The position numbers and the translations under genes were made by a program. Below, one piece after another: positions 8,352 to 17,490 of a stretch of 64,000 bases of DNA. The stretch spans positions 248,001-312,000 of the forward strand of contig JADJEK010000007.1 of assembly GCA_016709145.1 (NCBI GenBank). The letters are read 5' to 3'. Every line of letters begins with the position of its first letter. Position 1 is the first letter of the stretch. This stretch comes from Planctomycetota bacterium. GTDB lineage: Bacteria; Planctomycetota; B15-G4; JADJEK01. The notes beneath the pieces were generated by a model, which saw only the letters and a program-made list of their open reading frames with translations, made no database searches and was not told the origin of the DNA.

Positions 8352-9104
8352 ATGCGGACGGCGGCCCCAGATTCATGCGGATTGGCACTCGGCATCGGCG
8401 TGCTGGCCACGGCGCTCGCGCTCTTCGCCGGACCGATCGCGACGTCCGACGCCGCCTACCGCTGGTTCGTCGACGGGCCGCTGGAGCGGTGCGCCGAGCG
8501 CGGCGACGGCCCGCCGGACTACAACGCCGGCCGCCTCGAGCGGGAGTTCGAGCGGCTGCGCGATCGCCTGCGGATCTGCGGGATCGCGCTCGCGCTCGCC
8601 GCGATCGGGTTCGTGGCCGCACCCGCCGTGCTCCGCACTCGAATCGACGCACTCTCGGCCGTGCTGTTCTCCGGCGGACTGGTGACCGGGGCGTTCGTCG
8701 CGGTCGACCAATGTACGGTGGTCTCGGCGGCGCTCGATCGCGGCATGCCCGCCGGTTCCCGCGACGAACGCTTCGCGATGCTCTACCCCGACGCGACGCG
8801 CGCGGCGCGGTCACTGACCGAAGTCGTCGCTCCCGACTCGCGCGTCCTGGTGATCGACTTCGCCGATCCGGACCATTTGCACGTGTTCGGCTACGTCGCG
8901 TTCCCGATCCGGATCCACACCCCCGACGATCCGCTGATGCGCTTCGACGCCGACACGTTCCGGACGCTGTTGCGCACCCGACCCGACGTCGCCCGCGAGT
9001 GCGCCTCTCGGCGTTACGTCGCCGCGGTCGACCTGCGCGCGCTGGTGGCCGGCCATCCTCGCGCGATCATCCATCTCGACGCCGACGGCAGGGAGCGGCC
9101 GTGA
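8352..9104 (+). CDS. integral membrane protein, unknown function
   Basis: 250 residues. The frame is open from 8172, but the ATG at 8352 directly precedes a membrane segment and the upstream stretch is not protein-like. There are three predicted membrane helices (about residues 11-30, 75-95 and 103-120), then a soluble C-terminal domain of about 115 residues with DPDHLHVFGYVAFP. I do not recognise it. The next gene starts at GTG 9101 overlapping the stop (GTGA), so the two are translationally coupled and may act together in an envelope process. Confidence 0.72.
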   Translation: MRTAAPDSCGLALGIGVLATALALFAGPIATSDAAYRWFVDGPLERCAERGDGPPDYNAGRLEREFERLRDRLRICGIALALAAIGFVAAPAVLRTRIDALSAVLFSGGLVTGAFVAVDQCTVVSAALDRGMPAGSRDERFAMLYPDATRAARSLTEVVAPDSRVLVIDFADPDHLHVFGYVAFPIRIHTPDDPLMRFDADTFRTLLRTRPDVARECASRRYVAAVDLRALVAGHPRAIIHLDADGRERP

Positions 9105-10474
9105 GCCTCGCTCTCGCGGCCTTCGCAATCGTCGCGACCTACGCCGCCGGCGATGCGTTCGCACGTGCCCTCGGCGTCGATCGCGAGTTGCGGCGCGGGC
9201 TCGCGTTCCTGCTCGGCCCCGCCGTGATCGCGTTCGCGATGTTCGCGCTGAACCTCATGGGGATCGCGACGACGACGTCCGTCTGTCGCGCACTCGGCGG
9301 TGTGGCGATCGCCGCGTGGATCGCGTCCATGCAGCTCAAGCGGACCGACACGGATGTTCCGATTCCCACGACGTCCGCGCTCGAGCGCATCATCGGCTTG
9401 GCCGTTCCCACGATCTGCGTGGGGCTCGGGATCGCGTTCGTGTGGCTGTTGCCGCCCGCGAACGACGCGTTCTCGAATTGGGGGTTGAAGGCGCTCGCGC
9501 TCGCGCGCGACGGGACCGTGAGGACCACCGACCTGTCGGAGCAGGGTCGATTCCTGTTCCACCCGAACTACCCACTGCTGGTGCCGCTCGCGCAAGCCTT
9601 CGTGCACGCCTGCGTGGGGACACCGACCGAGGGCGCCGCGCGCGGCGTGTTCGTGCTGGCTCAGCTCGGCGCCGGACTCGTGGTGTTCGCGGCGCTGCGC
9701 CAGCGCGTCGTAGTCCGTATCGCCGCGCTCGCCGCGGCGATGCTCGTGGTCACGCCGCACTTCTGGCGCAGTGCGCAGGACCTGCGCTTCCCGGGATCGA
9801 TCGCGGCCGGCTACGCGGATCCGATGTTCACCGCGCTCGTCGCAGGCGTCGTCGGCACGGCGCTCGTGTGGGCGTGGCGGCCCACTGCCAAGAACGCGGC
9901 GGCACTCGGAGCCTGCGTCGGATTCGCTCTGTTCACGAAGAACGAAGGTCAGCCGCTCACGCTCGCCCTGCTCGGCGCCGCAGTGCTCGCTCTCGTCGGC
10001 GCTCGCCTGCGCGGCGAAACCGTGCCGAAGCCGCGCTCGCTGCTCGTCGCCGCCGGGGTCGCCGCCGCCATCGCGACGCCGTGGTTCGCGTTCCGCACCA
10101 CGCTTCCCGCGCGCGACGAGAACTACCAACAGCAGGTCACGACCGAGCGCATCGAGCAGCACGCGTGGCGCGCGAGCGTCATCGCGGCAGCCGCAGTCAA
10201 CGAAGCGCTCGCCGTCGACCGTCACGGCCTGACCTGGGTCGCGCTCGCGCTCGCGCTCGTGCTTCGGCTGCGCCGCATCGCGCGCGCCGCGGTCGCGTTC
10301 GTGCTCGCGCTACTGGGTGCGATGACCGCCGCGTACGCGTTGGTGTTCGTGGTCACGCCGTTGCCGATCGTCGACTCGTTGGCGACGTCGATCCCGCGCA
10401 CGTTCTTCCACATGGCACCGGTCGCGATCGTCGCGGTCGCGTTGCTGTGCGGCCCGCGTGAGGTCGATGCGTGA
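9101..10474 (+). CDS. multi-pass membrane protein, likely GT39/ArnT-like glycosyltransferase
   Basis: 457 residues with about 10-12 hydrophobic helices. The first loop carries PPANDAFSNWGLKAL, and FHPNYPLLVPL follows. The LFTKNEG motif in a later loop is typical of the PMT/ArnT-type polyprenyl-phosphate-sugar glycosyltransferases (GT-C fold). The GTG at 9101 overlaps the upstream stop. The large open extension back to 8375 is an out-of-frame shadow of the 8352 gene. The sugar donor and acceptor are unknown. The role is inferred from topology and short motifs only. Confidence 0.68.
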   Translation: MSLALAAFAIVATYAAGDAFARALGVDRELRRGLAFLLGPAVIAFAMFALNLMGIATTTSVCRALGGVAIAAWIASMQLKRTDTDVPIPTTSALERIIGLAVPTICVGLGIAFVWLLPPANDAFSNWGLKALALARDGTVRTTDLSEQGRFLFHPNYPLLVPLAQAFVHACVGTPTEGAARGVFVLAQLGAGLVVFAALRQRVVVRIAALAAAMLVVTPHFWRSAQDLRFPGSIAAGYADPMFTALVAGVVGTALVWAWRPTAKNAAALGACVGFALFTKNEGQPLTLALLGAAVLALVGARLRGETVPKPRSLLVAAGVAAAIATPWFAFRTTLPARDENYQQQVTTERIEQHAWRASVIAAAAVNEALAVDRHGLTWVALALALVLRLRRIARAAVAFVLALLGAMTAAYALVFVVTPLPIVDSLATSIPRTFFHMAPVAIVAVALLCGPREVDA

Positions 10475-11289
10475 TCGACGACGGACTCGAGCGCTTGGCG
10501 GGGACCCACTCCGATCGACGGTTCGGCCGCGCGATCGAAGTCCACGCCACGGCGACGTCGACGCAGGACCTCGCCAAACACGCGATCCTCGCGGCGGGCA
10601 GCGCTCGCGACGGACTCGTGGTGACCACGCACGAGCAGACCGGCGGACGCGGCACGCGCGGGCGGCGCTGGTGGTCGCCGGTCGGCGTGAGTCTCGCCGT
10701 GTCGATCGTCGCGGCGCCATCGCGACCGCTCGCGCGACCGGCATGCGTGACGCAGCTCGCGGCGTTGGCCGTGGTGCGCGCGGCGGCGCTCCGAGGCGGA
10801 GCCGTGCGCGTGCGCTGGCCGAACGACGTCGTCGACGGGAACGGCGCGAAGATCGCGGGAGTGCTGGCCGAGACGATGGACGGCGCTCGGACGCACGTGA
10901 TCGGCATCGGTCTGAACGTGTTCGACCCGAGCACCACGCCGCCGGAACCGCTGCGGGAACGCGCCGGTTCGATGCAGTCGGCCGGCGCCGCTTTCCGCGA
11001 CCTCGGCGATGCGCTCGACGTCCTGCTGCGCGCTCTCGACGTCGAATGGGACGAGTTCGAGCACGGCGGCATCACCGCGCTCGCTGGACGCATGAACGCC
11101 AACGACGGCCTCCGCGGTCGCGAGGTCGAACTCGCGCGCGGCCAGCAACGGAGCGTCGGGACGTTCTGGGGCGTCGACGAAGACCTCGCTCCGCGACTGC
11201 TGCATGCCGACGGTTCGATCACGACATGGCCGGCCGAACACGCCGAGGTCGTCGCGATCGACGGCGTCCCGCGCGATCGACGCGGCTGA
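10471..11289 (+). CDS. birA: biotin--[acetyl-CoA-carboxylase] ligase, monofunctional
   Basis: Attaches biotin to carboxyl carrier protein. 272 residues from GTG 10471, which overlaps the previous stop (GTGA). The catalytic core has the biotinyl-AMP loop GRGTRGRRWW (59-68) and RWPND, followed by KIAGVLAE and the GIGLNV strand. The C-terminal domain is SH3-like. The N-terminal winged helix found in E. coli BirA is absent, so it probably does not repress the biotin operon. The tight coupling to membrane-protein genes has no obvious functional meaning. Confidence 0.94.
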   Translation: MIDDGLERLAGTHSDRRFGRAIEVHATATSTQDLAKHAILAAGSARDGLVVTTHEQTGGRGTRGRRWWSPVGVSLAVSIVAAPSRPLARPACVTQLAALAVVRAAALRGGAVRVRWPNDVVDGNGAKIAGVLAETMDGARTHVIGIGLNVFDPSTTPPEPLRERAGSMQSAGAAFRDLGDALDVLLRALDVEWDEFEHGGITALAGRMNANDGLRGREVELARGQQRSVGTFWGVDEDLAPRLLHADGSITTWPAEHAEVVAIDGVPRDRRG

Positions 11290-11360
11290 CGTTCGCGCCG
11301 ACAGAAACAATCGGCGCCGCCCCTTGATTGTCGCCCCCAGGTCTCCGGAGAATCCCGCGC

Positions 11361-12560
11361 GTGCGCCTCTCCATCGTCATCCCAGCCTTCAACGAAGAGG
11401 CGGCCATCGGCAAGACGGTCCGCTCGTGCCTCGACGCGCGCGCCGCGATCCAGTCCGAAGCCGGGCTCGATGCCGTCGACGTCATCGTGGTCGACGACGG
11501 TTCGTCCGACGCGACCGCGTCGATCGTGCGCGGGATCACGGAAGCCCAACTCGTCCAGCACGGCGTCAACAAGGGCTACGGCGTCGCGATCAAGACCGGC
11601 TTCGCGGCGGCGCACGGCGATCTGCTGTCGTTCCTCGACGCCGACGGCACCTGCGATCCCCGACTGCTCGGCCGCCTGGCGAAGACGCTGCTCGAGCACC
11701 AGGCCGACGTCGTCTCGGGCAACCGGTTGGCGCCGGGCAACCACATGCCGCCGATCCGCCGGCTCGGCAACCGCCTGTTCGCGACGCTGATCAACGTGGT
11801 GTCGCCGCAACACGTCACGGATCTCGCGAGCGGCATGCGCGTGATGCGACGCGACGCGTTGCCGAAGCTCGCGCCGCTGCCCGACGGCATGCACTTCACG
11901 CCGGCGATGAGCGCGAAGGCGGTGTTCGACCAGTCGCTGAAGTTGGTCGAAGTCCCGATCCCGTACGCCGAGCGCATCGGGACGTCGAAGCTGTCGGTGC
12001 TGAAGGACGGCCAGCGATTCCTGCGCGTGCTCGGTGAGATCGCGCTGTCGTATCGACCGTTCGCGTTCTTCGGTGCGCCGGGCCTCGCCTGCCTGCTGAT
12101 CGCCGCGCTCTACAGCGTGCAACCGATCCGGCATCTGCTCGACACCGGCACGCTGCCCGCCGACGCGATCTATCGCGTGTTCACGATCGTCGTGCTGACG
12201 GTCACCGGGATCACGCTGCTCGGCACCGGACTCGTGGCCGAGGCCGCGACGGCGATCCTGCATGGCGGGCGCGGCCCGCCTCACGCGCTGCATCGCGTCT
12301 GCGACGCCATCTTGCTGTCGCATCCGTTCATGCTCGGCACGCTCAGCGGGCTGGCCGCGATCATCCTCAATCGAAACGCAATCGCGACCTACCTCGAGTA
12401 CCGCCGCATCGACGATCCCTGGATCCACATCGCCGTCGGAGGCCTGCTCGTCCTGCTCGCGGCGACCCTCTACGCCCTCGGCGCGCTGAAGAAGATCCTG
12501 CTGATGTTGGCCGACCGCCGCGTCGCCCGCGACGAAGCGCTCAAGGCCAAGGCTTCCTGA
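11361..12560 (+). CDS. family 2 glycosyltransferase with C-terminal membrane helices
   Basis: 399 residues from GTG 11361, preceded by CCGGAG. A TTG at 11328 would add 11 residues. The GT-A domain opens with RLSIVIPAFNEEAAI and has VDDGSSD and DADGT (metal/donor sites). NRLAPG and GTSKLSVLKDG resemble DPM1/polyprenyl-phosphate glycosyltransferases. The last 170 residues hold four membrane helices, as in polyprenol-phosphate glucosyl/mannosyl transferases. It probably makes polyprenyl-phosphate-sugar for an envelope polymer, which could feed a GT39-like enzyme such as the one at 9101. That link is inference. Confidence 0.88.
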   Translation: MRLSIVIPAFNEEAAIGKTVRSCLDARAAIQSEAGLDAVDVIVVDDGSSDATASIVRGITEAQLVQHGVNKGYGVAIKTGFAAAHGDLLSFLDADGTCDPRLLGRLAKTLLEHQADVVSGNRLAPGNHMPPIRRLGNRLFATLINVVSPQHVTDLASGMRVMRRDALPKLAPLPDGMHFTPAMSAKAVFDQSLKLVEVPIPYAERIGTSKLSVLKDGQRFLRVLGEIALSYRPFAFFGAPGLACLLIAALYSVQPIRHLLDTGTLPADAIYRVFTIVVLTVTGITLLGTGLVAEAATAILHGGRGPPHALHRVCDAILLSHPFMLGTLSGLAAIILNRNAIATYLEYRRIDDPWIHIAVGGLLVLLAATLYALGALKKILLMLADRRVARDEALKAKAS

Positions 12561-12595
12561 CCCCCGTCGTCGGGCGATAGACTCCCCGGCTTCGT

Positions 12596-12614
12596 CCTGG
12601 TCGTGACGACCAGG
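12596..12614. other. perfect hairpin upstream of rph
   Basis: CCTGGTCG (12596-12603) and CGACCAGG (12607-12614) form a perfect 8-bp stem with a 3-nt loop, 18 nt before the rph start and 35 nt after the upstream stop. There is no T-tract. It could be a weak terminator, an operator, or an RNA element processed with the rph transcript. Confidence 0.4.
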
Positions 12615-12632
12615 GATCCAGGGAGCGCGCCG

Positions 12633-13358
12633 GTGCGCAGTTTCGAGCGATCCGCGAACGAGATCCGACCCTTGACGTTCGAGCGCGGCTTCACGGCTTC
12701 GCCCGGCGGATCGGTGCTCGTGCGATGGGGATCGACCACGGTTCTTTGCACCGCGATGCTCGAGGAAGGCGTGCCGTCGTTCCTGATCGGGGGCGAGAAG
12801 GGCTGGCTGACGGCCGAGTACGCGATGCTGCCCGGCTCCACGCGGACGCGCAAAGCCCGCGACAGTGGCCGCGGCAAAGTCGACGGCCGCTCGACCGAGA
12901 TCCAGCGCCTTGTCGGGCGGGCCCTGCGCGCGTGCATCGACTTGCGACGCATGCCCGGGTACACGCTCTACGTCGATTGCGACGTCCTCGACGCCGACGG
13001 CGGCACGCGCACGGCGGCCATCAACGGTGCCGTGGTCGCGGTGCATGACGCGCTGCGAGACGCGCTCGCGCACGGTGACCTCACCGTTTCGCCGCTCACG
13101 TGCATGCTCAGCGCGGTGTCGGTCGGGCGCGTCGATGGCGAGACGCTCGTCGACCTCGATGCCGGCGAGGACAACCGCGCCGAAGTCGACATGAACGTCG
13201 TGACGACCGATCGCGACGAGTACATCGAAGTGCAAGGCACGGCCGAACGTGGCGCGTTCGACCACGCGCAACTGCTGCGCTTCCTCGACGCGGCGCGGCT
13301 CGGGGTCCACGCCGTCCGCGCGGCGCAGCAAGCCGCTTTGCGCGAGGCTCTCGCATGA
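12633..13358 (+). CDS. rph: ribonuclease PH
   Basis: Phosphorolytic 3'-5' exonuclease that trims tRNA 3' ends; forms a hexameric ring in the cytosol. 241 residues, normal size. Start GTG 12633 gives the family N-terminus (SANEIRPLTFE), with AGGGAG upstream; GTG 12603 would add 10 residues. Motifs: GSTTVLCTA, GWLTAEYAMLPGST, GRSTEIQRLVGRALRA and CDVLDADGGTRTAAING (phosphate/metal site). rdgB overlaps its end by 4 nt; rph-rdgB pairing is common in bacteria. Confidence 0.96.
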   Translation: MRSFERSANEIRPLTFERGFTASPGGSVLVRWGSTTVLCTAMLEEGVPSFLIGGEKGWLTAEYAMLPGSTRTRKARDSGRGKVDGRSTEIQRLVGRALRACIDLRRMPGYTLYVDCDVLDADGGTRTAAINGAVVAVHDALRDALAHGDLTVSPLTCMLSAVSVGRVDGETLVDLDAGEDNRAEVDMNVVTTDRDEYIEVQGTAERGAFDHAQLLRFLDAARLGVHAVRAAQQAALREALA

Positions 13359-13966
13359 GGCTGCTGCTGGCGTCGAACAACGCCAAGAAGCGAGCCGAAC
13401 TGGTGCGCATCCTCGGCCGCCACGGCGTCCTCGTGGTCGTCCCGGCCGAGGTCGGCTTGGCGATCGATCCGGTCGAGGACGGCATGACGTTCGCCGACAA
13501 CGCGCGCAAGAAGGCGCTCGCGTTCGCGGCCGTCACGGATCTCCCCGTTCTCGCCGACGATTCCGGATTGGCCGTCGACGCCCTCGACGGCGCCCCCGGT
13601 GTGCACTCCGCGCGATTCGCCGGCGAGCCGACCGACGACGCGCGGAATCGGCGCCTGTTGCTCGAGCGCATGGCCGGTGTGCCGGAAGGCCGACGGAGCG
13701 CACGTTTCGTCTGCGCGCTGGCGTTGGCGCGTGGAGACACCGTCCTCGCCGAAACGAGCGGCGCGTGCGAGGGCCGAATTCTGGCCGCCGAACGCGGTTC
13801 AGGGGGCTTCGGCTACGATCCGCTCTTCCTCGATCCGGGCAGTGGCCTGACGTTCGCGGAATTGGATTCCTCGAGGAAGGACGCTCTCAGTCACCGCGGT
13901 CGCGCTCTCACGCACATGGTCGAGAGCCTGCGCCGCCTTGGATGGATCGAAGGCCGAGCACAGTGA
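13355..13966 (+). CDS. rdgB: XTP/dITP pyrophosphatase (Ham1/RdgB)
   Basis: House-cleaning hydrolase for non-canonical purine NTPs. 203 residues. It starts MRLLLASNNAKKRAEL (substrate loop) and has TFADNARKKAL (45-55), the catalytic ADDSGLAVDAL (67-77, Asp69) and GGFGYDPLF, then KDALSHRGRAL. ATG 13355 overlaps the rph stop (ATGA), and its own stop overlaps lepA (GTGA), so the three are translationally coupled. Confidence 0.96.
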   Translation: MRLLLASNNAKKRAELVRILGRHGVLVVVPAEVGLAIDPVEDGMTFADNARKKALAFAAVTDLPVLADDSGLAVDALDGAPGVHSARFAGEPTDDARNRRLLLERMAGVPEGRRSARFVCALALARGDTVLAETSGACEGRILAAERGSGGFGYDPLFLDPGSGLTFAELDSSRKDALSHRGRALTHMVESLRRLGWIEGRAQ

Positions 13967-15780
13967 CGTCCGCACGCATCCGCAACTTCTGCATCATCGC
14001 GCACATCGACCACGGCAAGTCGACGCTGGCCGACCGTTTCCTCGAGATCACGGGAACCGTGCGCAAGGAGGCCCTCGAGGCCCAGACGCTCGACTCGATG
14101 GAACTCGAGAAGGAGCGTGGCATCACCATCAAGGCCAAGGCCGTGATGATGAAGTACAAGGCCGACGACGGTCAGGTCTACACGCTGAACCTCATCGACA
14201 CGCCGGGTCACGTCGACTTCAGCTACGAAGTGAGCAAGGCGCTGCAAGCCTGCGAAGGCGCGCTGTTGCTCGTCGACGCCGCGCAAGGCATCGAGGCCCA
14301 GACCGTCGCGAACTACCACCTCGCGGAGCGCGCCAAGCTGCGCATCATCCCGGTCATCAACAAGATCGACCTGCCCACGGCGCGCCCGGAACTCATCGAA
14401 GAGGAGTTCGAAAACATCCTGATGCTGGAGCGCGAGCGCGTGCTGCGCGCGTCCGCGAAGACCGGCATCGGCGTCAAGGACATCCTCGAGACCGTCGTCC
14501 GCGACGTGCCGCCGCCCACCGGCGATCCGAACGCAGCGATGCGGGCACTCGTGTTCGACTCGGTGTTCGACGATTACCGCGGCGTCATCGTGCACGTCCG
14601 TGTGTTCGACGGTTCGTTCGGTCGCGGCGACAAGATCCGCATGAAGGGCGTCGGGTCGACGCACGAAGTGCTGGAGGTCGGCACGTTCGTCCCGGGCTCG
14701 ATGATCCCGCGCGAACGCCTGCGCGTCGGCGAGACCGGCTACATGATCGCGAACATCAAGACGCTGTCCGACGTGCGCATCGGCGACACCGTCTGCCTGG
14801 AGAAGGAAGCGTCGACCGTGGTCGCGCTGCCGGGCTACAAGGCGCCGCAGCACATGGTGTTCTGCGGCATCTATCCGACGCAGAACAAGGACTTCGACCA
14901 ACTGCGACGTGCGCTCGAAAAGCTGTCGCTGAACGACGCGTCGTTCTCGTACACCCCCGAATCCTCGGACGCGCTCGGCTTCGGTTTCCGTTGCGGCTTC
15001 CTCGGCCTGCTGCACATGGAAATCGTGCAGGAGCGCCTCGAGCGCGAGTCGAACGTCGACATCGTGCAGACCGCGCCGAACGTGACGTACGAAGTCGTCA
15101 CGACGAGCGGCGACGTGATGCGCATCGAGAGCCCCGCGCAACTGCCCGACGCGTCGCAGATCGAGGAATTCCGCGAGCCGGTCACGAAGCTCGACATCAT
15201 CGCGCCGGCGGAGTTCGTCGGCGGCTTGCTCGGACTCGCGATCGAGCGGCGCGGACGCTTCTTGCATCAGGAGTACATCAGCGAGACGCGCGTGATGCTG
15301 TCGTTCGAGATGCCGCTCGCCGAGATCATCTTCGACTTCTACGACAAGCTGAAGTCGCTCACGCGCGGCTACGGCACGATGGACTACGAGGTCATCGGCT
15401 TCCGTCCCGCCCACCTCGTGCGCCTGCGCATCCTCGTCAGCGGCAGCGAAGTCGACGCCCTGTCGACGATCGTGCACCGCGACGTGGCCGAGCAACGCGG
15501 CCGCAAGATGCTGGTGAAGCTGCGCGAGGAGATCCCGCGCCACATGTTCGAGGTCGCGCTGCAAGCCGCGATCGGCGGCAAAATCATCGCGCGCGAGAGC
15601 ATCCGCGCGATGTCGAAGAACGTGACCGCGAAGTGCTACGGCGGCGACATCACGCGCAAGCGCAAGCTGCTCGAAAAGCAGAAAGAGGGCAAGAAGCGCA
15701 TGAAGATGGTCGGTAACGTCGAAATCCCGCAGAAGGCCTTCCTCTCGGTGCTCGGGATCACGCGCGACGCGGAGAAATGA
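13963..15780 (+). CDS. lepA: elongation factor 4 (LepA), ribosome back-translocase GTPase
   Basis: 605 residues, the normal length. GTG 13963 overlaps the rdgB stop; the longer open frame upstream is a shadow. GTPase motifs: AHIDHGKST (13-21), DTPGHVDFS and NKIDLP. The LepA-specific C-terminal domain has the run ending MSKNVTAKCYGGDITRKRKLL, which binds near the peptidyl transferase centre. It acts on ribosomes, with a role in 30S assembly and back-translocation. A 72-bp gap separates it from lepB; the lepA-lepB order is conserved in many bacteria. Confidence 0.97.
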   Translation: MTSARIRNFCIIAHIDHGKSTLADRFLEITGTVRKEALEAQTLDSMELEKERGITIKAKAVMMKYKADDGQVYTLNLIDTPGHVDFSYEVSKALQACEGALLLVDAAQGIEAQTVANYHLAERAKLRIIPVINKIDLPTARPELIEEEFENILMLERERVLRASAKTGIGVKDILETVVRDVPPPTGDPNAAMRALVFDSVFDDYRGVIVHVRVFDGSFGRGDKIRMKGVGSTHEVLEVGTFVPGSMIPRERLRVGETGYMIANIKTLSDVRIGDTVCLEKEASTVVALPGYKAPQHMVFCGIYPTQNKDFDQLRRALEKLSLNDASFSYTPESSDALGFGFRCGFLGLLHMEIVQERLERESNVDIVQTAPNVTYEVVTTSGDVMRIESPAQLPDASQIEEFREPVTKLDIIAPAEFVGGLLGLAIERRGRFLHQEYISETRVMLSFEMPLAEIIFDFYDKLKSLTRGYGTMDYEVIGFRPAHLVRLRILVSGSEVDALSTIVHRDVAEQRGRKMLVKLREEIPRHMFEVALQAAIGGKIIARESIRAMSKNVTAKCYGGDITRKRKLLEKQKEGKKRMKMVGNVEIPQKAFLSVLGITRDAEK

Positions 15781-15852
15781 CGGCGGACGACTCGCACACG
15801 CGCGTCCCTCTTCGTGTCGGTCTTCCCCAACGTCGAGACGAGAACGAGATCC

Positions 15853-17490
15853 ATGGCGAACGAACGCGACGGTTCCGCGCCCCTGTCCAAACCGAGTGCG
15901 ACGCCGGGGCCGTCCGATGACCCGGCCAACGAAGCGCCCGCCGCCGCCGTGGTCATGCTCGTCATCGGCGTGCTGATCGGCTACGGCATCAAGGAGTTCG
16001 CCGAGCCCCTGCTCGACGATTCACTGAAGCGCACGCAACTTTGGCACTACGGCCGCTACGCGATCGTCGGGTTGTTCGGCTGGATGGGGTGGCTGTTCGG
16101 GATCGGCAAGGGCCGCGTGGTCGCCGAGAACATCGAGTGCCTCGCGATCGCCGTGGTGATGGCGTTGATCCTGAAGCACTTCCTGCTCGAGGCCTACAAG
16201 ATCCCCACCGGCTCGATGCAGCCGACCATTCTCGGCAACGACGAAGCGCAGATCTTCGACCGCGTCCTGGTCAACAAGTACGCCTACCTGCTCGACGAGC
16301 CCGAGCGCTTCGACGTCGTGGTGTTCAAGTACCCGCTCGACCGCAGCAAGAACTACATCAAGCGCTTGATCGGCTTGCCCGGCGAGCGCGTGTCGATCGA
16401 GAACGGCAACGTGTTCGTCGCGACCAGGGGCGAGGACGGCGACTACGGCGCGTTCTCGATCGCGCGCAAGCCGGAATCCGTGCGCGACGCGGTGATGAAG
16501 ACGCTCTACCCGTCCGGGGCCAAGGGCGAGTCGTTCGAGGCCGTGTTCGACGTGCTGCGCGGCAAGGCCGCGGCCGACGGCGACACGATCGAAGTCGGCG
16601 CCGATTCGCTGGTGCGCTTCGGTCACGGCGACGGCATCCGCGACCACTACCTCGATGGGTACGACCCCGATTGGGGCATCCCGATGGCATCGAACGCGAC
16701 GAACGCAGAAGGCGCGAACAACGTCGCCGACTTGTCGCTCGGCTTCGACGTGACTCCGCGCGCGGGCTGCAACGAAGTGCGCATCGTGATTGCCGGACAG
16801 CAACTCGAGCACCGCGCCGTATTGCGCGTCGGCGGCGAAGCGCGCCTCGAATCGGGCGCGCGCGGCGGGAACGACGATGGCTTGGTCGGACAGGGCGGCG
16901 GCTCGCCGGTCGTCGCGACCCTTGCAGCGTCCACGCTCGCCGCCGATCGCGAATCGCGCGTCGAGTTCCTCCACGTCGATCAAGAACTCGTGCTCACGAT
17001 CGACGGCGAAGTCGTGTTGCGCCACACCTACGACACGATGCCGTCGGCCCAAGCCGCCGAGTCGGGAGTCGAGTTCGAGATCGTCGGCGGTTCGGCCGAG
17101 ATCACCGATCTGCGCGTTCGGCGCGACATCCACTACACGAAGGTCGGCAAAGCAGCGACCGGTGTGTTCGACATCCCGGACGACGGACTGCTCGTGCTCG
17201 GCGACAACACGCAGAACTCGAGCGACGGTCGGTTCTGGAAGGCCCAAGAAGTTCGCTTCACCGACGGCACGACGACCTACCGCGACGTCAGCAACCCGCA
17301 GGGCATCGGTCCCCGGGAGTTCGTCGACATCTACGGCGAGACCTATAGGCTTCGCCAGCGAACGGACGCGACGTTCCATCAAGTGGACAGCGACCGCTTC
17401 CAGTTCGCACCGCGCAAGCTCTTGCTCGGCAAGGCGCTCGCGGTGTTCTGGCCGATCGTCCCGCACTTTCGCTGGAAGCTGATTCGATGA
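15853..17490 (+). CDS. lepB: signal peptidase I with large periplasmic insertion
   Basis: Cleaves signal peptides at the inner-membrane outer face. 545 residues, far above the usual 250-325. Membrane helices at about 31-45, 68-86 and 95-112 precede the catalytic Ser121 in IPTGSMQPT. Lys170 is in KNYIKRLIGLPGE, and the last conserved box VLGDNTQNSSDGRFW is near residue 455. Between the last two boxes lie about 270 residues that are beta-rich and Asp/Gly-rich, resembling a jelly-roll or concanavalin-like domain. The ATG at 15853 is chosen over GTG 15814 because it starts a normal cytosolic tail. lptB overlaps the stop by 4 nt. Confidence 0.93.
   Translation: MANERDGSAPLSKPSATPGPSDDPANEAPAAAVVMLVIGVLIGYGIKEFAEPLLDDSLKRTQLWHYGRYAIVGLFGWMGWLFGIGKGRVVAENIECLAIAVVMALILKHFLLEAYKIPTGSMQPTILGNDEAQIFDRVLVNKYAYLLDEPERFDVVVFKYPLDRSKNYIKRLIGLPGERVSIENGNVFVATRGEDGDYGAFSIARKPESVRDAVMKTLYPSGAKGESFEAVFDVLRGKAAADGDTIEVGADSLVRFGHGDGIRDHYLDGYDPDWGIPMASNATNAEGANNVADLSLGFDVTPRAGCNEVRIVIAGQQLEHRAVLRVGGEARLESGARGGNDDGLVGQGGGSPVVATLAASTLAADRESRVEFLHVDQELVLTIDGEVVLRHTYDTMPSAQAAESGVEFEIVGGSAEITDLRVRRDIHYTKVGKAATGVFDIPDDGLLVLGDNTQNSSDGRFWKAQEVRFTDGTTTYRDVSNPQGIGPREFVDIYGETYRLRQRTDATFHQVDSDRFQFAPRKLLLGKALAVFWPIVPHFRWKLIR

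Noticed and set aside
8089..8814. N-terminal extension of the TPR lipoprotein to 8814
   Set aside because: Residues are almost all Arg, Ala, Pro and Gly with no start codon near a ribosome site, and they overlap the 8352 gene in antisense.
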